NCBI RefSeq assembly: GCF_016918855.1
Contig: NZ_JADKYB010000012.1
Location: 124,001 to 188,000 of the forward strand
DNA from: Actinacidiphila acididurans
Lineage (GTDB): Bacteria; Actinomycetota; Actinomycetes; Streptomycetales; Streptomycetaceae
Reading direction: 5' to 3'
Length of the DNA stretch: 64,000 nucleotides
Below the pieces are notes generated by a model, which was not told the DNA's origin, searched no databases, and worked only from the letters and a program-made list of their open reading frames with translations. Positions within the stretch are counted from its first letter, which is position 1. Each line of letters begins with the position of its first letter. Shown one piece after another: positions 1 through 8,752 of the stretch. Position numbers and translations under genes: made by a program.

Positions 1-366
1 GCCTGCCGACGTCACGTGCGTCGCTGCTCCCGATGGACGAGTGTGGCCTGCCCGGGTGCAGCGTGCCACAACCTTGCAGAGTTGCTCGGCGTGTCGCAGG
101 TCCGTGGTGACACGCCGTCATGGGACGGTGGTCGGTTGGCCACCGTGCGTGACTCATCATGGCACCCCGGGACCGGGGTCGTCAGCTCCTTTCCCCAGCG
201 GTCCCCTCGTCCGGACGGGTACCGAGCGCCGGGACTCGTCACGGTACTCCATTCGGGCCACCGAAAGGGGGTTGCCGCGCCACCGAATCTCCTCCCGAGG
301 GGCGGGAGTTGAGTGACGCGACTCACACGCGCGCCCCCCGCGCTCCGGGCAAATCCGGACGTACGG
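1..366. other. Intergenic left edge, no supportable gene
   Basis: No open frame here has a recognisable product; those present overlap each other on both strands and look like high-GC shadows. Two short dyads are visible: TGAGT/ACTCA arms around a 6-base centre (310-325), and TCCGG/CCGGA arms (344-359) just past the stop of the flavin oxidoreductase, which could act as a weak terminator for it. The stretch is probably the downstream flank of that gene plus the flank of a gene left of the window. Confidence 0.4.
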
Positions 367-1701
367 CTACGAACCCAGCACCCTGCGCAGGTAATCGTTG
401 CCGAACCGGCGGTCCGGATCCAGCCGTTCCCGCAATCGGGTGAATTCCCCGAATCGTGGATAGACGTCCGCCAGGTACCCGGCGTCCCGGGTGTGCAGTT
501 TGCCCCAGTGCGGCCGTCCCTCCCGCTCCGTCATGATCTGCTCCACCGCGGTGAAGTACTCCTGGTACCGGCTGCCCCGGTACATGTGCACCGCTATGTA
601 CGCGCTGTCCCGGCCGGACGCGGTGGACAGCGTGATGTCGTCGGCCGGCGCCACCCGTACCTCCACCGGGAAGCTGATCCTCAGACCCGACCGTTCGACC
701 GTCCGCTTCAGCGCCCGCAGCGCGTCCACCGCCGCCGCGCGCGGCACCGCGTACTCCATCTCCACGAACCGCACCCGGCGCGGGCTGGTGAACACCTTGT
801 ACGGAATGTCGGTGTACGTACGGGCCGACAGCGCGCGGCTGGCCACCCGGGCCAGGCCCGGGATCGCGGCCGGCGCGGCCCGGCCCAGGGCGCAGGCGGC
901 CTGGAAGACGCCGTTGGAGAGCAGTTCGTCGTCGATCCAGCCGCGCACCGCGGGCAGCGGCGCGGCCGGGCCCTGACTGCGGTTGTTCCGCTTGACGTTG
1001 CATCCCTCGGTGTGGGGGAACCAGTAGAACTCGAAGTGCTCGTTCTCCGCGACGAGTCGGTCGAATTCGTCCATCACCCGGGAGAAGGACATCGGTTCCT
1101 CACGGGCGGTCAGCAGGAACAGCGGTTCCACCGCGAAGGTGAGGGCGCTGACCACGCCGAGCGCCCCGAGCCCGACCCGGACCGCCGTGAAGACCTCGGG
1201 GTTCTCCCGCGCCGAACACGTCAGCACCGAGCCGTCCGCCGTCACCAGTTCGAGGGCGGTGATCTGCGCGGCAATGGCGCCGGAGTCCCGCCCGGTGCCG
1301 TGCGTGCCGGTGCTGGTCGCCCCGGCGACGGTCTGCTCCATGATGTCGCCCATATTGGTGAGCGACAGACCCTCGGCGGCGAGCATTGCGTTCAGGTGTT
1401 TGAGCTGTACCCCCGCCTCGACCGTGACGGTGCCGGCCGCGCGGTCCAGGGACCGAATCGCCGTCAGCCGCTCCGGGCGGATCAGCACCCCGTCGGTGGC
1501 GGCCGCGGTGGTGAAGGAGTGCCCGCTGCCCACCGCCTTGACCGGCAGCCCGTCGGCGGCCGCCCGGCGCACCACGGCGGCCAGTTCGTCCACCGAGGCC
1601 GGCGCCTCGGTGCGGGCCGGGCGGGCCGTGACGTTGCCCGCCCAGTTATGCCACGTGCCGGTCCGCGGCGTCCGCGCCGTACTCGTCGCCGTACCCGCCA
1701 T
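367..1701 (-). CDS. FAD-linked oxidoreductase, D-arabinono-1,4-lactone oxidase family
   Basis: This 444-residue flavoprotein belongs to the vanillyl-alcohol-oxidase fold group. The N-terminal half is an FAD_binding_4 domain; the motif GSGHSF near residue 61 supplies the histidine that binds FAD covalently in aldonolactone and alditol oxidases. The C-terminal half matches the ALO domain, including an HWGK motif near the end. Family members oxidise sugar lactones or polyols with O2; the substrate here cannot be read from sequence. The ATG lies inside the upstream MFS gene (56-base overlap) behind GGGAGGGCGAGG, so the two genes are probably translationally coupled. Family is confident, substrate is not. 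Confidence 0.85.
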   Translation of the reverse strand: MAGTATSTARTPRTGTWHNWAGNVTARPARTEAPASVDELAAVVRRAAADGLPVKAVGSGHSFTTAAATDGVLIRPERLTAIRSLDRAAGTVTVEAGVQLKHLNAMLAAEGLSLTNMGDIMEQTVAGATSTGTHGTGRDSGAIAAQITALELVTADGSVLTCSARENPEVFTAVRVGLGALGVVSALTFAVEPLFLLTAREEPMSFSRVMDEFDRLVAENEHFEFYWFPHTEGCNVKRNNRSQGPAAPLPAVRGWIDDELLSNGVFQAACALGRAAPAAIPGLARVASRALSARTYTDIPYKVFTSPRRVRFVEMEYAVPRAAAVDALRALKRTVERSGLRISFPVEVRVAPADDITLSTASGRDSAYIAVHMYRGSRYQEYFTAVEQIMTEREGRPHWGKLHTRDAGYLADVYPRFGEFTRLRERLDPDRRFGNDYLRRVLGS

Positions 1702-2899
1702 CCTCGCCCTCCCGCTCCGGCGCCGGACGCAGCCGGCGGCTCCCCGAGAACGCCACCGCCACGGCGAGGACCGCCGCGGCGGCCGGCACCACGAACGCCG
1801 CGGAGGCGCCGCGCGCGTCGATCACCCGACCGGCGAGCGAGGCCCCGACGGCGATGCCCACCGCGAGCCCCGTGGTGGTCCACGTGATGCCCTCGGTCAG
1901 CCTCGTCCGCGGTACCAGCCGTTCGACCAGGCCCATCGCGGTCACCATGGTGGGGGCGATGGTCGTGCCCGAGACGAACAGCGCCATGGCCAGGAACCAC
2001 AGGTTTCCGACCAGTAGTGGCGGGATCATACTCACCGCCATGGCGCACATACCCACCAGGAACCGGCCGGTATGGGTGCCGCGCGGCACGACCAGCCCGA
2101 ACACCAGCCCAGCCAGGCACGAACCGAGCGCATAGGAGGCGAGTACCAGGCTCGCCAGCGCCTTGTGCCCGCGCTCGTCGGCGAACGCCACCGTGACGAC
2201 GTCCACCGACCCGAACACCGCGCCGGTACCGACGAACGACGCCGCCAGCACCCACAGCCCCGGCGCTCGCAGCGCCGAGCGCTCGGCCGGTCCGCCGCCG
2301 GGGTGCGGACGCGGCTCGGTGCCCCGCTGAGCGGTCAGCAGCAGCACCCCGACGCCCAGGAACACCACCGCCAGCAGCGGCCCCGCCTCGGCGAACCACA
2401 CCGTGCACAGCCCGATCGACAGGATCGGCCCGAGGATGAAGACGATCTCGTCCATCACGGACTCGAAGGAGTAGGCGGTGTGCAGCAGTTCGGGCGCGCC
2501 CCGGTGTACCGCCGCCCACCGGGCCCGCACCATCGCGCCCATGCTCGGGGTGAGCCCGCCGCACAGCACGCAGGCGAAGTCCACCCACTCCGGCGCGCCG
2601 GTGCGTACCGCGATCACCAGCGCGGTGATCGCCGTCACCGTGACCACGCACACCGGCCGCAGCACCCGTCGCTGCCCGTACCGGTCCACCAGCCGCGACA
2701 CCTGCGGCCCGCACACCGCGGCGGCCAGCGCCAGCGTCGCCGACAGCGCGCCCGCCAGCCCGTACCGCCCGGTCACCTGGGAGACCATGGTCACGATCCC
2801 GACGCCCAGCATCGACAGCGGCATCCGGCCGACCAGGCCGGCCGCGGAGAAGCCCCTGGTGCCGGGCGGCGCGAAGATCGCCTGGTACGGGCCGGCCAT
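1646..2899 (-). CDS. MFS transporter
   Basis: A 417-residue hydrophobic protein with about twelve membrane helices and the MFS loop pattern (DRYGQRR after the second helix) fits a proton-coupled drug or metabolite exporter. The ATG at 2899 was preferred over longer in-frame starts because GGAGGAG precedes it and the protein then begins just before the first helix. It is divergent from hemH across about 160 bases and overlaps the oxidoreductase gene downstream. The tail is charged and rich in Gly, Glu and Asp. The exported compound is unknown. Confidence 0.85.
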   Translation of the reverse strand: MAGPYQAIFAPPGTRGFSAAGLVGRMPLSMLGVGIVTMVSQVTGRYGLAGALSATLALAAAVCGPQVSRLVDRYGQRRVLRPVCVVTVTAITALVIAVRTGAPEWVDFACVLCGGLTPSMGAMVRARWAAVHRGAPELLHTAYSFESVMDEIVFILGPILSIGLCTVWFAEAGPLLAVVFLGVGVLLLTAQRGTEPRPHPGGGPAERSALRAPGLWVLAASFVGTGAVFGSVDVVTVAFADERGHKALASLVLASYALGSCLAGLVFGLVVPRGTHTGRFLVGMCAMAVSMIPPLLVGNLWFLAMALFVSGTTIAPTMVTAMGLVERLVPRTRLTEGITWTTTGLAVGIAVGASLAGRVIDARGASAAFVVPAAAAVLAVAVAFSGSRRLRPAPEREGEDGGYGDEYGADAADRHVA

Positions 2900-3062
2900 C
2901 GCCCTCCTCCGGGTGTCGCGTGACGGGTGCGTCGGGGGCCGCGGCGGCGCGCACGGTCCCCGCCGGTCCCGCCGTACGGACGCCGTAAGGAACATGACCG
3001 GTGCAGACAGCTTACGGAGCCGGGCAACCGGTTTTCCGGAACGGGATGGCAGGATCGTGACC

Positions 3063-4235
3063 ATGCGCGAACCCGAAGCACCGGCGCCCGCAGCCGACCC
3101 CGCGGCGTCGCCCGCGAGCCCGTCCGGAACTCCGGACGTCCACCCCTACGACGCCCTGCTGCTGCTGTCCTTCGGCGGCCCCGAGGGACCCGACGACGTG
3201 GTGCCGTTCCTGGAGAACGTCACCCATGGTCGCGGCATCCCCCGCGAGCGGCTCAAGGAGGTCGGCAAGCACTACTTCCTGTTCGGCGGGGTCAGCCCGA
3301 TCAACGCGCAGAACCGGGAGCTGCTCGACGCGATCCGCAAGGAGTTCGCCGCGCACGGCGTCGACCTGCCGGTGTACTGGGGCAACCGCAACTGGGCGCC
3401 CTACCTGACCGACACCCTGCGCGAGATGAGCGACGCCGGGCACCGCCGCGTCCTGGTGCTGGCCACCAGCGCGTACGCCTCCTACTCCGGCTGCCGCCAG
3501 TACCGGGAGAACCTGGCCGCCTCCCTCGCGGTGCTGGCCGAGGAGGGCCGCCCGGTGCCGCGGGTGGACAAGCTGCGCCACTACTTCAACCACCCCGGCT
3601 TCGTCGACCCCATGGTCGACGCCACCCTGGCGGCGCTCGACGCCCTCCCGGCGGAGGTCCGCGACAGCGCCAGGCTGGCCTTCACCACCCACTCGATTCC
3701 GCTCACCGCCGCCGACACCTCCGGCCCGGTCGAGGGCCACGGCAATGGCGGCGCCTACGTCGCCCAGCACGTGGCCGTCGCCCGGCTGGTGGCCGACCGG
3801 GTCCGCGAGGCCACCGGGATCGAGCGCCCCTGGGAGCTGGTCTACCAGTCGCGCAGCGGCGCCCCGCACATCCCCTGGCTGGAACCGGACATCTGCGACC
3901 ACCTGGAGGAGGCGCACGAGGCCGGCGCACCCGCCGTGGTCATGGTGCCGATCGGCTTCGTCTCCGACCACATGGAGGTGAAGTACGACCTGGACACCGA
4001 GGCCGCGGCCAAGGCCGCCGAACTCGGCCTGCCGGTCAGCCGCGCCGCCACCGTCGGTGCCGACCCACGGTTCGCCGCCGCCATTCGCGACCTGGTGCAG
4101 GAACGCGCCGCCACCGAGCGCGGCCTGGCCCCCGCCCGCTGTGCCCTCGGCGCCCTGGGCCCCAGCCACGACATCTGCCCGGCCGGCTGCTGCCCGGCCC
4201 GGACCCCGCTGCCCGCCGCGGCCGGCACGGATTGA
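3063..4235 (+). CDS. hemH: Coproporphyrin III ferrochelatase (HemH/CpfC)
   Basis: This enzyme inserts Fe2+ into coproporphyrin III in the actinobacterial coproporphyrin-dependent haem route. After a roughly 28-residue Ala/Pro-rich leader comes the ferrochelatase fold (DALLLLSFGGPEGPDDV). TTHSIP carries the metal-binding histidine and GFVSDHMEV the acidic partner. One Cys near residue 143 (YSGC) and a C-terminal Cys cluster (CALG, then CPAGCC) match the [2Fe-2S] ligands known in actinobacterial ferrochelatases. Length is 390 residues. An in-frame GTG six bases upstream is an alternative start. The next gene begins 14 bases after the stop, its ribosome site overlapping this stop codon, so the pair is probably co-transcribed. 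Confidence 0.95.
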   Translation: MREPEAPAPAADPAASPASPSGTPDVHPYDALLLLSFGGPEGPDDVVPFLENVTHGRGIPRERLKEVGKHYFLFGGVSPINAQNRELLDAIRKEFAAHGVDLPVYWGNRNWAPYLTDTLREMSDAGHRRVLVLATSAYASYSGCRQYRENLAASLAVLAEEGRPVPRVDKLRHYFNHPGFVDPMVDATLAALDALPAEVRDSARLAFTTHSIPLTAADTSGPVEGHGNGGAYVAQHVAVARLVADRVREATGIERPWELVYQSRSGAPHIPWLEPDICDHLEEAHEAGAPAVVMVPIGFVSDHMEVKYDLDTEAAAKAAELGLPVSRAATVGADPRFAAAIRDLVQERAATERGLAPARCALGALGPSHDICPAGCCPARTPLPAAAGTD

Positions 4236-4249
4236 GGAGCATCACCGGC

Positions 4250-5083
4250 ATGAGCACACACCCCGGCACCGCCGGAAGCGCGCAGGACCCCGAGGAGATC
4301 GCACAGCTTCTCGCCGTCGCCCTGGAGGCGGCCCGCGAGGCCGGCACCCTGCTGCGTGACGGGCGGCCCGCCGACCTGGAGGTCGCCGCCACCAAGACCA
4401 GCCCCATCGACGTCGTCACCGAGATGGACATCGCCGCCGAGAAGCTGATCACCTCCGTGATCGCCCGGCACCGCTCCGACGACGGCGTCCTCGGCGAGGA
4501 GGGCGCCAGCAGCGCCGGCACCAGCGGGGTGCGCTGGGTGATCGACCCGCTGGACGGCACGGTGAACTACCTCTACGGCCTGCCGTCCTGGGCGGTCAGC
4601 ATCGCCGCCGAGCGCGACGGGCGGACCCTGGTGGGCGTGGTGGAGGCGCCGATGCGCGGCGAGACGTACCAGGCCGTCCTGGGCGGCGGCGCGCTGGTCA
4701 ACGGCAGGCCCGCGCACTGCCGGCCCGCCCCCGGCTTCTCCCACGCCCTGATCGGCACCGGCTTCGGCTACCTCGCCGAGCGCCGCGCCGCCCAGGCCGA
4801 GGTGGTCCGCACCCTGGTGCCGCGGGTCCGCGACATCCGGCGGGCCGGCTCGGCCGCCATCGACCTGTGCGACGTGGGCTGCGGCCGGCTGGACGGCTAC
4901 TTCGAGCGCGGCCTCAACCCGTGGGACCTGGCCGCCGGCGAGCTCTTCGCCCGCGAGGCCGGCGCCCTGACCGGCGGCCGGCCCGGCGCCCCCGCCTCGG
5001 GCGAGCTCACCATCGCGGCCCCGCCCGGCCTCTTCGAGCCGCTCCAGGGCCTCCTGGAGGACCTGGGCGCCTGGCACGACTGA
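4250..5083 (+). CDS. Inositol monophosphatase family protein
   Basis: The 277-residue protein has the Mg2+-phosphatase signature: the acidic site GEEG near residue 84, WVIDPLDGTVNY near residue 98, and the C-terminal NPWDLAAG motif with the third metal-binding Asp. Family members hydrolyse inositol-1-phosphate, fructose-1,6-bisphosphate, histidinol-phosphate or 3'-phosphoadenosine phosphate; sequence alone does not choose between them. GAGGAG overlapping the hemH stop supports the ATG at 4250. It is followed by a strong hairpin and a convergent small gene. Confidence 0.9.
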   Translation: MSTHPGTAGSAQDPEEIAQLLAVALEAAREAGTLLRDGRPADLEVAATKTSPIDVVTEMDIAAEKLITSVIARHRSDDGVLGEEGASSAGTSGVRWVIDPLDGTVNYLYGLPSWAVSIAAERDGRTLVGVVEAPMRGETYQAVLGGGALVNGRPAHCRPAPGFSHALIGTGFGYLAERRAAQAEVVRTLVPRVRDIRRAGSAAIDLCDVGCGRLDGYFERGLNPWDLAAGELFAREAGALTGGRPGAPASGELTIAAPPGLFEPLQGLLEDLGAWHD

Positions 5084-5228
5084 TACCCGATCGAGGGACG
5101 GGGAAGAGGCCGTCCGGGCCCGAGCGGGGGCCCGGCGGACCCGACCGGCGCCCGAGCCCCATGCGCCGGCGCACGCGCCTCGGCAGGCCGTACGCCCGCC
5201 GTCCGGGGCCTCGCCCCGGGCATGCGAA

Positions 5229-5260
5229 CGCCCCGGCACCGTGATGCGGTGACCGGGGCG
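5229..5260. terminator. Bidirectional hairpin terminator
   Basis: The arms CGCCCCGG-CACCG and CGGTG-A-CCGGGGCG surround a loop of about five bases, with one mismatch in the stem. The hairpin lies between the convergent phosphatase gene and the small minus-strand gene at 5299, so it probably ends transcription from both sides. There is no T-tract, as is common for actinomycete terminators. Confidence 0.75.
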
Positions 5261-5298
5261 TGCGGCTTCGGGGTCGGCTGCCGTGGTGCGGGCCTGGT

Positions 5299-5472
5299 TC
5301 AGGCGACCTTTTGCCGTACGTCCACGCCGTGCTCGGCCGCGATGCGGCGCAGGTCGTCCAGCTCGCCCTGTTCGACCTCGGCGAGGTAGTCGTCCCCGGC
5401 TTCCCGGGCCCGGCGCAGATCGGACTCCGTGGCGTGTATGCGCTGCAGGATTCCCGTCGTGAACGCGTCCAT
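5299..5472 (-). CDS. Small charged hypothetical protein (57 aa)
   Basis: A short helix-prone, acidic-basic protein: a DAFTTGIL start, then a run rich in Arg, Glu and Asp that could form a single coiled coil, ending HGVDVRQKVA. Function is unknown. The ATG at 5472 was chosen because GAGGGGG stands five bases upstream; an in-frame start at 5514 would add 14 residues. Similar small proteins sit beside cutRS in other Streptomyces, to my recollection, which supports it being a real gene. Confidence 0.6.
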   Translation of the reverse strand: MDAFTTGILQRIHATESDLRRAREAGDDYLAEVEQGELDDLRRIAAEHGVDVRQKVA

Positions 5473-5831
5473 GTGCGCCCCCTCGTCGTCTCCGTTGACA
5501 CGGGGATGTGTCAAAGCCAGATGCCAAACGCGGATACGCCTGGCAAGGCGTGGTGGTTGGGTGTACAGCCGTCCTCCCCACCGAGCCCGGAGCGGAAACC
5601 TCCGCGACCCCGGGGAAATTCCGCGCCTTCGCGCCCTTGGCCGCCCTCGCCGTCCTTCGCCTCCCTTCGCCGCCGTTCGCCGACTTTGGGCGGCGCCCGC
5701 GCCCCCCGCCGCTGCCGCCCCCGTTGCCGGCGTTCGACCGGACGACCCTTACCGCCGATTTACGGCCGTTCGGTGCACGATGGACCGGGGATCCCCCTGC
5801 CGTTTTCACAGCTCATGGAAGGAACAGCGCC
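5473..5831. other. Promoter region upstream of cutR with C-rich strand
   Basis: This divergent spacer separates the small minus-strand gene from cutR. From about 5600 to 5735 the plus strand is strongly C-rich and G-poor with repeated CCTTCGCC-type words and a run of CCGCCGCTGCCGCCCCCG. The ribosome site GGAAGGAA precedes the cutR TTG start. An open frame runs in from 5508 in the cutR frame, but its low-complexity Pro/Arg content argues against it being translated. Confidence 0.4.
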
Positions 5832-6485
5832 TTGCGCGTACTGGTCGTCGAGGACGAGCAACTGCTCGCCGATGCGGTTGCCACCGGGCTGCGCCGCGAG
5901 GCCATGGCCGTCGACGTGGTCTACGACGGCGGCGCCGCCCTGGAGCGCATCGGCGTCAACGACTACGACGTGGTCGTCCTCGACCGTGACCTTCCGGTGG
6001 TGCACGGTGACGAGGTGTGCCGGCGGATGGTCGAGCTCGGCCTGCCCACCCGGGTGCTGATGCTCACCGCGGCCGGCGACGTCAGCGACCGGGTGGAGGG
6101 CCTGGAACTGGGCGCCGACGACTACCTGCCAAAGCCGTTCGCCTTCACCGAGCTGACCGCCCGGGTGCGCGCCCTGGGCCGCCGTACCACCGCCGCGCTC
6201 CCCCCGGTGCTCGAGCGCGCCGGCATCCGGCTGGACCCCAACCGCCGCGAGGTGTTCCGCGACGGCGGCGAGGTGCACCTGGCCCCCAAGGAATTCGCCG
6301 TCCTGGAGGTGCTCATGCGCAGCGAGGGCTCGGTGGTCTCCGCCGAGCAGTTGCTCGAGAAGGCCTGGGACGAGAACACCGACCCCTTCACCAACGTGGT
6401 GCGGGTCACCGTCATGACCCTGCGCCGCAAACTCGGCGAGCCCCCGGTGATCGTCACCGTGCCGGGCTCGGGTTACCGGATCTGA
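5832..6485 (+). CDS. cutR: CutR-type response regulator
   Basis: This OmpR/PhoB-class regulator has 217 residues: a receiver domain (1-115) with the acidic pair E7/D8, phospho-acceptor D51 in VVLDRD and the conserved Lys in LPKPF, then a winged-helix DNA-binding domain (about 125-217) ending PGSGYRI. It matches CutR of the Streptomyces cutRS system, described as affecting secretion stress and antibiotic production. The TTG start at 5832 is inferred from GGAAGGAA upstream and because the protein then begins exactly at the receiver strand (RVLVVEDE). Its partner kinase follows five bases after the stop. Confidence 0.92.
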   Translation: MRVLVVEDEQLLADAVATGLRREAMAVDVVYDGGAALERIGVNDYDVVVLDRDLPVVHGDEVCRRMVELGLPTRVLMLTAAGDVSDRVEGLELGADDYLPKPFAFTELTARVRALGRRTTAALPPVLERAGIRLDPNRREVFRDGGEVHLAPKEFAVLEVLMRSEGSVVSAEQLLEKAWDENTDPFTNVVRVTVMTLRRKLGEPPVIVTVPGSGYRI

Positions 6486-6490
6486 ACGCC

Positions 6491-7921
6491 GTGTCGCCGT
6501 CGTCCCCCTACGTACCGAACTCCGAGCCCCAGCGGCGGCCCGGGCAGCTGTCCGGTGCCGCCCGCAAGGGCGAGCCGGCCGGCCGTCCCGGACCCGCCGC
6601 CCCGCAGGGGCCCTCCGCCGGCCGCCAGGGCCGGCCCGCCGCGCAGATCCGGGTCCCGCACGGTGCCCGGCCCGCACAGCCGCCGCAGCCGGACCGGCCG
6701 CCGTCGCTCCCGCCGCGTCCGCTGTGGGACCCGCACCCGGCCGAGGGCCCGCTGCCCTGGCTGCGCCCGACCATCCGGATACGGCTGACCGTGCTCTACG
6801 GCGGCATGTTCCTGATCGCCGGGGTGCTGCTGCTGTGGATCATCTACCTGCTGGCGGCCCAGGCGCTGCATCACGGCAACGGCCAGCTCTTCACGCTCAC
6901 CTCCGGCCAGGTCCAGATCAACAGCGACACCTGTCCGGGCCTGCAGGGCGAGACCAGCACCGCGGCGTTCAACCAGGCGCTCGCGCACTGCATGGACGTC
7001 CAGCGGGCGCAGGCGCTCAACACGCTGCTCAAGCGGTCGCTGATCGCCCTGATCGGCCTGGCCGTGGTCGCCTTCGCCTTCGGCTACGTGATGGCCGGCC
7101 GGGTGCTGGCGCCGCTCGGCCGGATCACGCGCACCGCCCGCGGCGTGGTCGGCTCGGACCTCAAGCGGCGGATCGAGCTGGACGGCCCGGACGACGAACT
7201 GAAGGAGCTCGCCGACACCTTCGACGAGATGCTGGACAGACTCGAGCGCTCCTTCGACGCCCAGCGCCGGTTCGTGGCCAACGCCTCGCACGAGTTGCGC
7301 ACCCCGCTGGCGATCAACCGCACCCTGCTGGAGGTGCAGCTCGCGGACCCGGGCGCCTCGCCCGACCTGCAACAGCTCGGCCGCACCCTGCTGGCCACCA
7401 ACGAACGCAGCGAGCAACTGGTGGAGGGCCTGCTGCTGCTCGCCCGCAGCGAGAACGAGATCGTGGACCGCAAGCCGGTCGACCTGGCCGAGGCGGCCTC
7501 CCAGGCGCTGGACCAGACCCGCTCCGAGGCCCAGGCCAAGGGCGTGGAACTCCAGTCCGACCTGGACGCCGCGGTGGTCCAGGGCAACGGCGTGCTGCTG
7601 GAGCGGATCGCCCTGAACCTGGTGCAGAACGCCGTGCGCTACAACGTCGCCCAGGACGGCTGGGTACGGGTGCGTACGGCCGTGGAAGGCGGGCAAGCGC
7701 TCCTCGTGGTGGCCAACACCGGTCCCGTGGTCCCCGCCTACGAAGTGGACAACCTCTTCGAGCCGTTCCGCCGGCTGCGCACCGAGCGCACCGGCAGCGA
7801 CAAGGGCGTGGGCCTGGGGCTGTCCATCGCGCGCTCGGTGGCGCGGGCGCACGGCGGACTGATCACCGCGGAACCGCGCGAGGGCGGCGGGCTCGTCATG
7901 CGGGTGGCCATACCGGTGTGA
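6491..7921 (+). CDS. cutS: CutS-type sensor histidine kinase
   Basis: This kinase has a Pro/Arg-rich cytoplasmic leader (about 90 residues), one membrane helix near residues 98-120, an extracellular loop of about 50 residues holding two Cys, a second helix, a HAMP linker and the HisKA motif ASHELRTPLAINR (His near residue 266). The HATPase domain ends in GVGLGLSIARS. The two Cys in the extracytoplasmic loop could act as a thiol-disulfide sensor; this is inference. The GTG at 6491 directly follows cutR but has a weak ribosome site, so the N-terminus is uncertain. It probably phosphorylates the adjacent CutR. Confidence 0.9.
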   Translation: MSPSSPYVPNSEPQRRPGQLSGAARKGEPAGRPGPAAPQGPSAGRQGRPAAQIRVPHGARPAQPPQPDRPPSLPPRPLWDPHPAEGPLPWLRPTIRIRLTVLYGGMFLIAGVLLLWIIYLLAAQALHHGNGQLFTLTSGQVQINSDTCPGLQGETSTAAFNQALAHCMDVQRAQALNTLLKRSLIALIGLAVVAFAFGYVMAGRVLAPLGRITRTARGVVGSDLKRRIELDGPDDELKELADTFDEMLDRLERSFDAQRRFVANASHELRTPLAINRTLLEVQLADPGASPDLQQLGRTLLATNERSEQLVEGLLLLARSENEIVDRKPVDLAEAASQALDQTRSEAQAKGVELQSDLDAAVVQGNGVLLERIALNLVQNAVRYNVAQDGWVRVRTAVEGGQALLVVANTGPVVPAYEVDNLFEPFRRLRTERTGSDKGVGLGLSIARSVARAHGGLITAEPREGGGLVMRVAIPV

Positions 7922-7958
7922 GCCCGGTCCGAGCTGCGCAGGACCCGGTGAGGGCCTT

Positions 7959-7986
7959 GTACGGGCCGGCCACGGCCCGCCCGTAC
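7959..7986 (+). terminator. Hairpin downstream of cutS
   Basis: GTACGGG and CCCGTAC arms enclose a GC-rich interior that can extend the stem. It starts 38 bases after the cutS stop, so it probably ends the cutRS transcript. Confidence 0.55.
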
Positions 7987-8116
7987 CGGGCCCGGGCCGC
8001 TGTGGGCCGTCTCACCCGGCCCGTGCGTGGTCCCGGTCACACCCGTCCCGTTCGGCACGGCCGGTCCCTGTTCGCTTTGGGAGTAATTTCGGGGTCTGTG
8101 CCGGGCCGGAACGGGT

Positions 8117-8132
8117 TGTGAGCAATCGCACA
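8117..8132. promoter_or_regulatory. CRP-like dyad upstream of the DUF4193 gene
   Basis: The 16 bases read TGTGA-GCAATC-GCACA, nine of ten arm positions matching the classical CRP half-sites TGTGA/TCACA. Streptomyces has a Crp protein with related specificity. It lies 307 bases upstream of the DUF4193 start. Chance occurrence cannot be excluded. Confidence 0.35.
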
Positions 8133-8438
8133 GTGGCTGGCGTCCTCGGGTACGCTCGGTGAGCGCCTGGCCAGGGAAACGACCGGAAAAATCCATGTTT
8201 CCGCAGGTCATGATCACGGGAAGTACACGTGAAGGCACCCGGGGCGGGCCACTTTCGGACCGCCACGGACCATGATCGGCCACCCGCGCGATCACCTCTT
8301 CGGGGGCCGTGACGGGTGTCGATTGAGTAACGGGCCTTGATGTGAGGCAAAATCTCCGCCTCGGGTCGGGCACAAGTCCGGCCTCCCGCGCGTTACGTGC
8401 GCTGGAGACACCGCAGACACCCACAGGGGGAGAGCGAC

Positions 8439-8738
8439 ATGGCAACGGATTACGACACCCCACGCAAGACCGATGACGACGTCAACGAGGACAGCATCGA
8501 GGAACTGAAGGCCCGGCGGAACGAGAAGACGACCTCCGCGGTCGACGTCGACGAGTTCGACCAGGCCGAAGCCCTGGAGCTGCCGGGCGCCGACCTCTCC
8601 AACGAGGAGCTGTCGGTCCGCGTGCTGCCCCGCCAGGCGGACGAGTTCACCTGCATGAGCTGCTTCCTGGTGCACCACCGGAGCCAGCTCGCGGCGGAGA
8701 AGAACGGGAACCCGATCTGCCGCGACTGCGCGGCCTGA
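8439..8738 (+). CDS. DUF4193 family zinc-ribbon-like protein
   Basis: A 99-residue acidic protein conserved in actinomycetes. The N-terminal half is rich in Asp/Glu (DYDTPRKTDDD) and probably disordered. The C-terminal quarter has two Cys pairs, CMSC and CRDC, about 25 residues apart, a layout expected for a zinc ribbon, plus a HH pair between them. Function is unknown; the architecture suggests a small transcription- or translation-associated factor, which is inference. AGGGGGAGAG precedes the ATG. It follows cutRS, matching the gene order I recall in S. coelicolor. Confidence 0.85.
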   Translation: MATDYDTPRKTDDDVNEDSIEELKARRNEKTTSAVDVDEFDQAEALELPGADLSNEELSVRVLPRQADEFTCMSCFLVHHRSQLAAEKNGNPICRDCAA

Positions 8739-8752
8739 TTCCTCCGAGCGCC

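Larger units (their letters stand above)
7922..8438. other. 517-base intergenic region
   Basis: No coding frame is convincing. The region contains a hairpin after cutS (7959-7986), a CRP-like dyad (8117-8132) and a leader running into the DUF4193 gene with ribosome site AGGGGGAGAG. Its length and the AT-richer patches near 8080-8220 fit a promoter with a long 5' leader, but no clear -10/-35 pair could be assigned. Confidence 0.45.

Noticed and set aside
1..366. Several 91-104-codon frames on both strands at the left edge
   Set aside because: They overlap one another, are Arg/Pro-rich and have no ribosome site or recognisable domain.
3842..5809. 655-codon minus-strand frame opposite hemH and the phosphatase gene
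   Set aside because: Antisense shadow across two well-supported genes and a terminator, without motif content.
5508..5831. N-terminal extension of CutR by about 108 residues
   Set aside because: Low-complexity Pro/Arg sequence, no ribosome site at its start, while GGAAGGAA precedes the TTG that begins exactly at the receiver domain.
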